A stretch of DNA of 60,263 bases, taken from Rhodocyclaceae bacterium (lineage in GTDB: Bacteria > Pseudomonadota > Gammaproteobacteria > Burkholderiales > Rhodocyclaceae). Position 1 is the first letter of the stretch, and every line of letters starts with the position of its first letter. The notes below the pieces were generated by a model, which saw only the letters and a program-made list of their open reading frames with translations, did not search any database and was not told the origin of the DNA. Of this stretch, positions 18,236-27,706 are shown piece by piece. The stretch lies in assembly GCA_023383815.1 (NCBI GenBank), contig JAHDYG010000021.1:1-60263 (forward strand), given 5' to 3'. The position numbers were made by a program, and so were the translations under genes.

Positions 18236-19624
18236 TTGGAACCGAGCCGGGCACGACTGGGCGGGATCATCGAGCATCTGGAGCGCGGGCTGGTCGAGCG
18301 CGGATGCGCCGTGCGTCTGACCCTGCTCGGCGCGCTTGCTGGCGAGCATACGTTGCTTGTCGGACCGCCGGGTACGGCCAAGAGTGAGCTTGCGCGGCGG
18401 GTGCACAGGGCGTTTCGCGATGCGCGCTACTTCGAGCGCCTGCTGACGCGCTTCACCGTTCCCGAAGAGCTTTTCGGGCCGCTTTCGATCCGCGCGCTCG
18501 AGGAGGATCGTTACGAGCGCCATACGGCGGGTTTCCTGCCTGAAGCGTCGATTGCCTTCATCGACGAGGTGTTCAAGGCGAACAGCGCGATCCTCAACGC
18601 ATTGCTCACCTTGCTCAACGAGCGCGAATTCGACAACGGTGCCGGGCGGATCCGCTGCCCGCTCATCAGTGTGATCGGGGCGACCAACGAGATTCCGGAG
18701 GATGAAGTCGCCGAGGCCTTCTTCGACCGTTTTCTGCTGCGGGTGAACGTGGCGCCGGTCAGTGACGATGGGTTTGGCGAGCTCATCGAGCTGCGCGGTG
18801 ATTGCGGGGTTGGCGAGTGCGCGGATGCCCTTGAGGAGGCGGATCTTCGCAGGCTGACCGCTACTGCGCTCAAGGTCGGGATGCCTGCTGCCGTCGTGGC
18901 TCTGCTCGCCGAGTTGCGTGTCTGGCTCGCTGCGTCCGGAGCCTGGGTGTCGGACCGGCGTTGGGTCAAGATTGCAGGACTGCTGCGGATGGCTTGCGCG
19001 AGCGAGGGAAGGTCGGTCGTGAGTGTTTGGGATCTGTGGCTGTTGCCCTGGTGCGTGGCCGCGGACCGTCCTGCACAGCAGGCGGCGGCGGACTGGCTGA
19101 CGGATCGGCTTGGCGTCGGTACGGTGCCGAGTACGCCCCGTCTGACGCGCGTCGTCGAGGCCTTCGAGGCGCAACTGGAGGCGGAGTGCAACGCGAACGA
19201 CCTGGATTACGATGAATCCGGACGCTTGCGCTTCTCGCCTGATCTGCTTGCCGGAGAGGTGGCGGATACCAAGGGTGGAGCGAGTGCCCCTCGCATAACC
19301 TATGCGCGCAAACGGCGTTACGGAGTGCGACATATCGAGGCGCGTACCACACAGCTCGACGATCTGACGCGGCGGATCGAGGGCTACGCGCAGGAGCTTG
19401 CCGACTGCCGGGCGGACTTCGCGAGTTGGCGCGCGGGCAGTCTGTGGCTGGATGCCGATGCGGCCCTGCGGATCGAGGCCGCGCTCGCCGGGACCGCCAC
19501 GGGGATCGACGGACTCCTTGAGCGGGTTCGGATCACACGTGCGGGCTTCGAAGCTTTGCCGCGACTCGATGGTGAAATGGGGAAGGTGCCAGAGCCGGTG
19601 CCACATGAGCCCCTGAGTTTCTGA
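18236..19624 (+). CDS. ravA: MoxR-family AAA+ ATPase RavA
   Basis: AAA+ ATPase that works with the VWA protein ViaA. 462 aa. Walker A GPPGTAKS (43-50), Walker B IAFIDEVFKA (D110, E111), sensor-1 ISVIGATNEIPE, and the RavA-specific C-terminal module AWVSDRRWVKIAGLLRMA followed by a Glu-rich helical tail. Segments such as ERLLTRFTVPEELFGPLSI closely follow E. coli RavA as I remember it. I chose the TTG start at 18236 because GGGGAG lies nine bases upstream; an in-frame GTG at 18203 lacks such a site. The stop overlaps the viaA ATG (TGATG). In E. coli RavA is hexameric, and RavA-ViaA is linked to LdcI, fumarate reductase and complex I. Confidence 0.88.
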   Translation: MEPSRARLGGIIEHLERGLVERGCAVRLTLLGALAGEHTLLVGPPGTAKSELARRVHRAFRDARYFERLLTRFTVPEELFGPLSIRALEEDRYERHTAGFLPEASIAFIDEVFKANSAILNALLTLLNEREFDNGAGRIRCPLISVIGATNEIPEDEVAEAFFDRFLLRVNVAPVSDDGFGELIELRGDCGVGECADALEEADLRRLTATALKVGMPAAVVALLAELRVWLAASGAWVSDRRWVKIAGLLRMACASEGRSVVSVWDLWLLPWCVAADRPAQQAAADWLTDRLGVGTVPSTPRLTRVVEAFEAQLEAECNANDLDYDESGRLRFSPDLLAGEVADTKGGASAPRITYARKRRYGVRHIEARTTQLDDLTRRIEGYAQELADCRADFASWRAGSLWLDADAALRIEAALAGTATGIDGLLERVRITRAGFEALPRLDGEMGKVPEPVPHEPLSF

Positions 19625-21225
19625 TGGACACCGAAGCGGGCCATTGCCAGGCGGCACATCCGAGGTTGTTCGCCGCACGCGAGGCGAGCCTTGCCGCGCT
19701 CGACGAATTGCCGCATGCGAGCTGGCGCGGCGCGCTGACGAACTCGCAGGGCCGGCTCGAATCCCGGCTCTCGGGGGTGCTGCAGTGGCTTCGAGCATTC
19801 AATGCCGGTTGCTTGCCGGATCGTCCCGTTCTGTGCTGGCCGGTGCCCAGTCTTGCGTCGGCGCTGATGGAAGCGTGCCGGAATCTGTCGCTGCCCGACT
19901 TTTGCAGGCGTGATGTGGCGCTCTCGAACGTCCTCGTTCAGAGCCTGCTGTTCCATCTGGACTGGCTCGTAGACCATCTCGACCGGGGTCTTGAGCCCTG
20001 CGAGGCCGAGGCGATGGTCGTGCAGGCCTTTCACGACGACTGGTCCGAACGCACCGGACTTCTGCGCGAATGGATCGAGGTGTTCGGCGAGCCTGGCGAT
20101 CTTCTCAAGGAGGCGCGCTGGGATCAGCTGCGTGGGCTGCTCGCCGGGTCCGACTGGCAGGAGGTGCTGCGCATCCGCAGAGTCCTCGATCGCATGCCGG
20201 ATCTGGTGCGGCTGCTTCGCCGGCTGGGGCGCCGGTATTTCGTCGACGATCCCGGACGTCCGGATGCCGGCCGTTCCGGTTCGATGCAACGCAACGCATG
20301 CATGCGCGAGCAGCCCTGCGAGGTCGTCGTGCCCGAGCTTCCGGGCGCGACCCGCGGTGTTCACCGGTCTGGGCGCGTCGCCCGGATGCTGCCGGCCGAG
20401 GCGGTGCTGCTGGGGCACCCGCGCTTGCGCCTGGTGTGGCACGCGCGCCATGCGGAAAGGACCTTGCTGTGCTACGAGGACGACAGTCGCCTGCGCGAAC
20501 CACGCAAGCGCTCTGCTCCGCACTGGCAAAGTAGTCCCGCGCCAGTGCAAAGGATGGTCACCGGACCGATCCTCGTCTGTGTCGATACCTCGGGCTCGAT
20601 GCAGGGCGCAGCCGAACCGGTAGCCAAGGCCATCGTGCTTGAGGCGCTGCGCACGGCACACGCCGGTGGGCGAGCCTGCCACCTGTTCGCGTTCGGTGGA
20701 CCGGACGAGATTCTGGAACTGGAACCGGCCGTGGACCTCCCGGGGGCCGAAGCGCTTGCAGCGTTCTTTGGGCGCGGCTTCCATGGTGGGACCGACATTT
20801 GCGGACCGCTCGATCGAGCGATCGGGATGCTTGAGCGCGCGAACTGGCGCAATGCGGATCTGGTCATCGCGTCCGATGGCCAGTTCGGCGCGACGCCGGA
20901 AGTGGTGCGGCGCGTTCGCGCGGCACAAGAGGCAAGCGGCCTGCGCGTGCAGGGCATCCTGATCGGGGATCGCGAAACCATTGGCATGCTTGAGCTGTGT
21001 GATGACATCTACTGGGTGCGCGACTGGCGCCGCATCGGTGGCCACGACCAGGATGTGCCGATCCATTCGCAGAGCCTGACGGCGGAGTACTTTCCGGGAG
21101 CCCTGCGTAGTGCGACGAATCAGGCCGGAACGGTCCCGGGTGATACGGCGTCGGTCGCGCTGCGTACCGGGTGGAGAGCGAACGAACGAATCTCGCAGAA
21201 GCGGGAAGGAGGCGATACACGATGA
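19624..21225 (+). CDS. viaA: VWA-domain protein ViaA (RavA partner)
   Basis: 533 aa cytosolic partner of RavA. Helical N-terminal half (about 1-300), then a von Willebrand A domain with a complete MIDAS: DTSGSM (321-326), Thr390 in HGGTDI, and Asp418 in IASDGQ. In E. coli ViaA stimulates RavA ATPase activity. The ATG at 19624 overlaps the ravA stop by one base, and its own stop overlaps the next gene (ATGA), so the three genes are translationally coupled. The C-terminal tail (about 490-533) is basic and not recognised. Confidence 0.85.
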   Translation: MDTEAGHCQAAHPRLFAAREASLAALDELPHASWRGALTNSQGRLESRLSGVLQWLRAFNAGCLPDRPVLCWPVPSLASALMEACRNLSLPDFCRRDVALSNVLVQSLLFHLDWLVDHLDRGLEPCEAEAMVVQAFHDDWSERTGLLREWIEVFGEPGDLLKEARWDQLRGLLAGSDWQEVLRIRRVLDRMPDLVRLLRRLGRRYFVDDPGRPDAGRSGSMQRNACMREQPCEVVVPELPGATRGVHRSGRVARMLPAEAVLLGHPRLRLVWHARHAERTLLCYEDDSRLREPRKRSAPHWQSSPAPVQRMVTGPILVCVDTSGSMQGAAEPVAKAIVLEALRTAHAGGRACHLFAFGGPDEILELEPAVDLPGAEALAAFFGRGFHGGTDICGPLDRAIGMLERANWRNADLVIASDGQFGATPEVVRRVRAAQEASGLRVQGILIGDRETIGMLELCDDIYWVRDWRRIGGHDQDVPIHSQSLTAEYFPGALRSATNQAGTVPGDTASVALRTGWRANERISQKREGGDTR

Positions 21226-22064
21226 CTGTCGGAACCGAATGGATCGCATGGTTCGAGCGCTTGCGCGAGGCGCAGACGCTTCCGCGCGTACGGGCGCTGC
21301 ACCTGCCGCCGGCCGAACTGGCCGGTACGAAGCAGGGCGAGTTCTGCGCGCTCGAACTCGAGGACGGGGCGCTCGGCCTGTCGTATGTCCTGCTCGATGA
21401 CACCCTTGCGCGCCTTGCGGCCGAGCGCGAGCGGTTCGCACTGGAAGGTGCGGATGCCTTGCTGGTTGCCCGGCGCTACGTCGAAGGTCGAGGCGTCGAG
21501 CGCACGCTGGGGTTTGCGGCGATCAATGCGCTGACCCGCAGCCTCTTCGACCGGGCCGGCTACGAGCCGCCCGTGAGCATGGATTCGATCGGACAGATCG
21601 ATCCGCAGCCGCAGGATCATGTCGGGATGATCGGCCTCTTCACGCCGCTTCTTGACCGTGTGGTGCGCGCCGGCGCGCATCTGACGGTAGTCGAACTGAA
21701 GCCGGAACTTGCCGGCGAGCGCGACGGATACCGTGTGACGCTCGATGCCGCGGAACTTGCCGGGTGCGAAAAGATTCTGACGACCAGCACCATCCTGCTC
21801 AACGACACGCTCGACCGGATGCTTGCGAGTTGTGGTCAGGCGAGGATCTTCGCGATGATTGGCCCCGGCGCCGGCTGTTTGCCGGATCCACTGTTCGCGC
21901 GCGGCGTAACGCGCATGGGCGGGAGCTGGATCACCGATACACGCGGTTTCCTGGAGACGCTCGCAAGTGGAGGCAAGTGGAGTGCCCATGCGCGCAAGTG
22001 CGCGATCGACCGGGCGGATTATCCGGGTGCGGCAACACTGCTTGCACGCGCAAAGGGCCGCTGA
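21222..22064 (+). CDS. DUF364 (putative heavy-metal chelation) family protein
   Basis: 280 aa. The N-terminal part (about 1-125) fits the DUF4213-type domain and the C-terminal part (about 130-275) the DUF364 Rossmann-like domain: DHVGMIGLFTPLLDRV, LTTSTILLNDTLDRMLA, FAMIGPGAGCLPDPLFARG, MGGSWITD. The family label 'heavy-metal chelation' comes from Pfam naming; the chemistry is not established. The ATG at 21222 has a strong AGGAGG ten bases upstream and overlaps the viaA stop (ATGA). The coupling to ravA-viaA suggests it is a partner or substrate-presenting factor of that ATPase, but this is inference. Confidence 0.75.
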   Translation: MTVGTEWIAWFERLREAQTLPRVRALHLPPAELAGTKQGEFCALELEDGALGLSYVLLDDTLARLAAERERFALEGADALLVARRYVEGRGVERTLGFAAINALTRSLFDRAGYEPPVSMDSIGQIDPQPQDHVGMIGLFTPLLDRVVRAGAHLTVVELKPELAGERDGYRVTLDAAELAGCEKILTTSTILLNDTLDRMLASCGQARIFAMIGPGAGCLPDPLFARGVTRMGGSWITDTRGFLETLASGGKWSAHARKCAIDRADYPGAATLLARAKGR

Positions 22065-22115
22065 GGCGGGTGCGTTGATGGGCTTCGATAGGGGTTCTTG
22101 ATCATGGTCATTGGT

Positions 22116-22144
22116 TTGCTCGCGGGAACGTTCGCTAATAGAAT
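22116..22144 (+). promoter_or_regulatory. Sigma-70-like promoter of ftsH
   Basis: TTGCTC (22116-22121), 17-base spacer, TAGAAT (22139-22144), about 45 bases upstream of the ftsH start. It suggests that ftsH can be transcribed independently of the ravA-viaA cassette. Confidence 0.5.
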
Positions 22145-22189
22145 GGGTCAGTTGATGGCGGCCTCTTTTGGGCCTGTAAGGAACAGACA

Positions 22190-24082
<1,893 letters not shown>

Positions 24083-24104
24083 ACCCTCCGGCTGGATGAC
24101 ATCG

Positions 24105-24139
24105 GATCGGGCCGGCGCATGCCGGCCCGATCTTCTTCA
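24105..24139 (+). terminator. Rho-independent terminator after ftsH
   Basis: GATCGGGCCGGC (24105-24116), GCAT loop, GCCGGCCCGATC (24121-24132): perfect 12-bp stem followed by TTCTTC. It ends nine bases before the folP ATG and should separate ftsH from folP-glmM at least partly. Confidence 0.75.
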
Positions 24140-24147
24140 GACGTCCC

Positions 24148-25008
24148 ATGAACATGGCTTCTCATCCAGACCCTGCACTTGTCTTGCGGTGCGGTCGTTT
24201 CGAACTCGACCTCGCACGACCGCGGATCATGGCCATCCTCAATCTCACACCCGACTCGTTTTCCGGGGATGGCGTGAGTGGTATCGATGCGGCGCTGCGC
24301 CATGCGCAGCGGGCGGTGGACGAGGGGGCTGAGATCCTGGACCTTGGCGGCGAGTCATCGCGCCCGGGCGCGCTGCCGGTCAGTGAACAGGAAGAGCTCG
24401 ACCGAGTGATGCCGGTGCTCGAGCGGCTGGTGTCGTGGCCGGTCCCTGTTTCGGTCGATACGGTAAGACCGGCCCTGATGCGCGCAGCAATCGCGGCCGG
24501 TGTGGCCATGGTCAATGACATCAACGCCTTCGCGGCCGAGGGGGCGCTCGATGCGGTGGCCGATTCGTCGGTTGCGCTCTGCGTGATGCACATGCGGGGT
24601 GCGCCGAGGACGATGCAGGCGGATCCTGTGTACCAGGATGTGGTTGCCGAAGTACGCGGGTACCTGGCCGGGCGTGTCGACGTATTGCGGGGGCGAGGTG
24701 TCGCGCCTTCGCGTATCGTGCTCGACCCCGGGTTCGGGTTCGGCAAGACCCTGGAACACAATCTTGCCCTGCTGCGCGGGCTGCCGTCGCTGCTGGAAGA
24801 AGGTTATCCGGTGCTTGCCGGGTTGTCGCGCAAGTCGATGCTCGGGCAGATCACCGGAAGACCGGTCAGCGAGCGCGCGACTGCGAGCGCAGTGGCCGCG
24901 CTGCTCGCCGCGCAGTTCGGAGCCCGCATCCTGCGGGTGCACGACGTGGGGGCGACGCGCGATGCGCTGCGTCTGCTCGAGGCGGTGCAGGCGCACGCGG
25001 TCGGCTGA
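24148..25008 (+). CDS. folP: Dihydropteroate synthase
   Basis: Condenses p-aminobenzoate with dihydropterin pyrophosphate in folate synthesis; target of sulfonamides. 286 aa. Signature motifs [16 protein letters not shown] and [15 protein letters not shown], then [25 protein letters not shown] and [11 protein letters not shown]. Nothing in the sequence suggests a resistance allele, though I cannot test this. Followed by glmM after 62 bases, the common ftsH-folP-glmM order. Confidence 0.97.
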   Translation: MNMASHPDPALVLRCGRFELDLARPRIMAILNLTPDSFSGDGVSGIDAALRHAQRAVDEGAEILDLGGESSRPGALPVSEQEELDRVMPVLERLVSWPVPVSVDTVRPALMRAAIAAGVAMVNDINAFAAEGALDAVADSSVALCVMHMRGAPRTMQADPVYQDVVAEVRGYLAGRVDVLRGRGVAPSRIVLDPGFGFGKTLEHNLALLRGLPSLLEEGYPVLAGLSRKSMLGQITGRPVSERATASAVAALLAAQFGARILRVHDVGATRDALRLLEAVQAHAVG

Positions 25009-25070
25009 ATTCCTGTGTGCCAGTTGGTGCGATAATCCCGCATCCCTGCACGAGGCAGGTTTTTCGGGCA

Positions 25071-26432
25071 ATGACTGGAATGGAACGCAAGTATTTCGGC
25101 ACCGACGGGGTGCGCGGGCGAGTGGGCGAACAGCCGATCACGCCCGATTTCGTGATGCGTCTCGGGTACGCCGCGGGCCTCGCCCTGGTCCGGCGCGAGC
25201 AATTGCCGCATGGTGAGCATCCGGCGGTTCTCATCGGCAAGGACACCCGGATTTCAGGCTACATGCTCGAAGCGGCGCTCGAGGCAGGGTTTGCCGCCGC
25301 AGGGGTCGACGTGATGCTGGCCGGCCCGATCCCGACTCCGGCCGTCGCCTATCTGACCCGGGCCTTGCGGCTGCAGGCGGGCGTCGTGATCTCGGCGTCG
25401 CACAATCCGTACTTCGACAACGGGATCAAGTTCTTCTCGGCGAGCGGCGCCAAGCTGCCCGACAGCATCGAAACCGAGATCGAGGAGCAGGTCGATCGGC
25501 CGATGGGCTGCGTTGATCCGGCGCATCTCGGAAAGGCGCGACGCATCCCGGATGCGGCCGGACGCTACATCGAGTTCTGCAAGAGCACGTTCCCGAACGA
25601 ACTCGACCTGCGCGGACTGCGGATCGCGATCGATTGCGCGCATGGTGCGGCCTATCACATCGCGCCCAGCGTCTTTCACGAACTCGGGGCGGAGGTGCTT
25701 CCGGTCGCGGTGGAGCCGAATGGGCTCAATATCAATGACGGCGTAGGTGCGACGCGTCCCGAGAGTCTGCGCCGGGCCGTGCTCGAGAAGGGTGCGGATC
25801 TCGGCATCGCGCTGGATGGCGATGGCGACCGGTTGATCATGGTCGACGGTGAGGGCGAACTCTACGACGGCGACAAACTCATCTACGTGATTGCTGCGGC
25901 ACGCAAGGCTGCGGGAAGGCTCGATGGCGTCGTCGGGACATTGATGAGCAATCTCGGGTTCGAGCACGCGATCGGACGCCTCGGCGTGCCGTTCGATCGT
26001 GCCCGCGTTGGCGACCGCTATGTGCTCGAGCGTTTGCAGGAGCGGGGCTGGAAGCTCGGCGGTGAGAATTCCGGTCACATCATCTGCCTCGACTGCCACA
26101 CGACCGGTGATGCCATCGTGTCGGCGCTGCAGGTGCTTGCCGCCTTGCGGCAGGGCGGCCTGAGTCTCGCGCAGGCGTGCGCCGATGTCCGCTTCTACCC
26201 TCAGAAACTCATCAACGTCTCGCTGCCGAACGGCTACCCGTGGTTGAACAGCGAGGCCATCCGTGCCGCCCGCGAACGGGCCGAACGGGAACTGGCCGAG
26301 AGTGGTCGCGTGCTATTGCGTCCGTCGGGGACGGAGCCCTTGCTGCGTGTGATGGTCGAGGGACGAGATGGTGATCAGGTCGAGCGGCTGGCGCGGATGA
26401 TTGCCGATGTCGTGCTTGAAGAGACCTCCTGA
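25071..26432 (+). CDS. glmM: Phosphoglucosamine mutase
   Basis: Converts glucosamine-6-phosphate to glucosamine-1-phosphate for UDP-GlcNAc, and so for peptidoglycan and LPS. 453 aa. N-terminal [11 protein letters not shown], phospho-serine loop [18 protein letters not shown] (Ser110), metal-binding [12 protein letters not shown], and C-terminal phosphate-binding [17 protein letters not shown]. The start could be the ATG at 25071 or 25080; neither has a strong Shine-Dalgarno, and family N-termini fit 25080 equally well. Confidence 0.96.
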   Translation: MTGMERKYFGTDGVRGRVGEQPITPDFVMRLGYAAGLALVRREQLPHGEHPAVLIGKDTRISGYMLEAALEAGFAAAGVDVMLAGPIPTPAVAYLTRALRLQAGVVISASHNPYFDNGIKFFSASGAKLPDSIETEIEEQVDRPMGCVDPAHLGKARRIPDAAGRYIEFCKSTFPNELDLRGLRIAIDCAHGAAYHIAPSVFHELGAEVLPVAVEPNGLNINDGVGATRPESLRRAVLEKGADLGIALDGDGDRLIMVDGEGELYDGDKLIYVIAAARKAAGRLDGVVGTLMSNLGFEHAIGRLGVPFDRARVGDRYVLERLQERGWKLGGENSGHIICLDCHTTGDAIVSALQVLAALRQGGLSLAQACADVRFYPQKLINVSLPNGYPWLNSEAIRAARERAERELAESGRVLLRPSGTEPLLRVMVEGRDGDQVERLARMIADVVLEETS

Positions 26433-26463
26433 GCGCTTTCCGGATTGTTCTCCGGTTCATTAC

Positions 26464-26497
26464 GTTTAACAGAACTGTCATCTGCGCTCGCGATAAT
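26464..26497 (+). promoter_or_regulatory. Pho box and -10 element of pstSCAB
   Basis: GTTTAAC-AGAA-CTGTCAT (26464-26481) matches the Pho box (two CTGTCAT repeats spaced by four bases). The second repeat is perfect and the first is weak (3 of 7). Ten bases downstream is GATAAT (26492-26497). That spacing, with the Pho box in place of a -35, is the typical PhoB-activated promoter layout. Confidence 0.65.
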
Positions 26498-26564
26498 CCA
26501 TTTTGTTCCCGGTTGGCGGGAGCGCCCCGCGGGGCAGATCATGGACGAAATGGAGAAACCGGAA

Positions 26565-27539
26565 ATGTTCAGGAAAAGTCTCATCGCGACCGCCGCAATC
26601 CTCGTTTGCGCCTCGGCAGGGGTCCAGGCGCAGGTGCAGGTCGATCCCGCCCTCGACAGCTACAAGCAGGTCGCTGGAGTTTCGGGCAGCCTCAAGTCGA
26701 TCGGCTCCGATACTCTCAACAATCTGATGACGCTGTGGGCGGAGGGGTACAACGCGATGTACCCCAACGTCAAGATCGAGATCGAAGGCAAGGGTTCGTC
26801 CACGGCGCCTCCGGCGCTGATTGCCGGGACCTCGCAATTCGGCCCGATGTCCCGTCCGATGAAGTCGAAGGAGATCGATCAGTTCGAAAAGAAGTATGGC
26901 TACAAGCCGCTGGCCGTGCGCTCGGCGATCGATGCGCTTGCCGTCTATGTCCACAAGGACAATCCGGTCGAGTGCCTGACGTTGCAGCAGGTCGATGCAA
27001 TCTTTTCGAAAACGCGCAAGGGCGGACTGGACAAGGACATCAAGACCTGGGGTGAAGTCGGTCTGACAGGCGACTGGGCCGCGCGTCCGATCTCGATCTA
27101 CGGCCGGAATTCGGCGTCGGGTACCTATGGCTACTTCAAGGAGGTGGCGTTGTTCGACGGCGACTACAAGGACGGCGTGAAGGAGCAGCCCGGCTCGTCG
27201 ACCGTGGTCCAGGGAGTCGCGTCCGACCTCGCTGGCATCGGATACTCGGGGGTCGGTTACAAGACGGCCGACGTGAAGTTCGTCGCGCTGTCGGCGGGAC
27301 CGGGTAAGCCGTGCTTTCTGCCCGATGCGCAGAACGCGTCGACCGGGGACTATCCGATCTCGCGCTTTCTCTACATTTACGTGAACAAGAACCCGAACCA
27401 GCCGCTGGACCCGCTGCGTGGTGAATTCATCAAGTTCATCTATTCTCAGCAGGGGCAGCAGGCGGTCGTCAAGGATGGCTATTTTCCGGTCATCAAGGCA
27501 TTGGCCGACGATGATCTGAAGCGCTTCGGGTTGAAGTAA
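26565..27539 (+). CDS. pstS: Phosphate ABC transporter periplasmic binding protein
   Basis: Captures inorganic phosphate in the periplasm. 324 aa. Signal peptide of about 22 residues (MFRKSLIATAAILVCASAGVQA), then the PBP core with LKSIGSDTLNNLM and KGSSTAPPALIAGTSQFGPM. SIYGRNSASGTYGYFKE supplies the phosphate-contacting Arg/Ser/Gly residues. I chose the ATG at 26565 because GGAG lies nine bases upstream and a signal peptide follows. First gene of pstSCAB, with a Pho box upstream and a large hairpin downstream. Confidence 0.95.
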   Translation: MFRKSLIATAAILVCASAGVQAQVQVDPALDSYKQVAGVSGSLKSIGSDTLNNLMTLWAEGYNAMYPNVKIEIEGKGSSTAPPALIAGTSQFGPMSRPMKSKEIDQFEKKYGYKPLAVRSAIDALAVYVHKDNPVECLTLQQVDAIFSKTRKGGLDKDIKTWGEVGLTGDWAARPISIYGRNSASGTYGYFKEVALFDGDYKDGVKEQPGSSTVVQGVASDLAGIGYSGVGYKTADVKFVALSAGPGKPCFLPDAQNASTGDYPISRFLYIYVNKNPNQPLDPLRGEFIKFIYSQQGQQAVVKDGYFPVIKALADDDLKRFGLK

Positions 27540-27584
27540 GCGCGCCTGCAGACCTCGGCGCAAATAGCCCGGTCCGCGGGATTC

Positions 27585-27619
27585 GGAGCCGGTTTCACGG
27601 TTGCGGTGAAGCCGGCTCC
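27585..27619 (+). other. Large hairpin between pstS and pstC
   Basis: GGAGCCGGTTTCAC (27585-27598), seven-base loop, GTGAAGCCGGCTCC (27606-27619): 14-bp stem with a single G-U pair and no T-run. Its position after the binding-protein gene suggests an mRNA-stabilising or attenuating element giving more PstS than permease. Confidence 0.6.
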
Positions 27620-27706
27620 GGGCAATTGGAAGGTCTGAAAGTATGCTGGAACTTTGCCTGCCCTGCTTGAATCGCCCCCTGTTCGCATCGTGATGGAAAT
27701 GCACTC

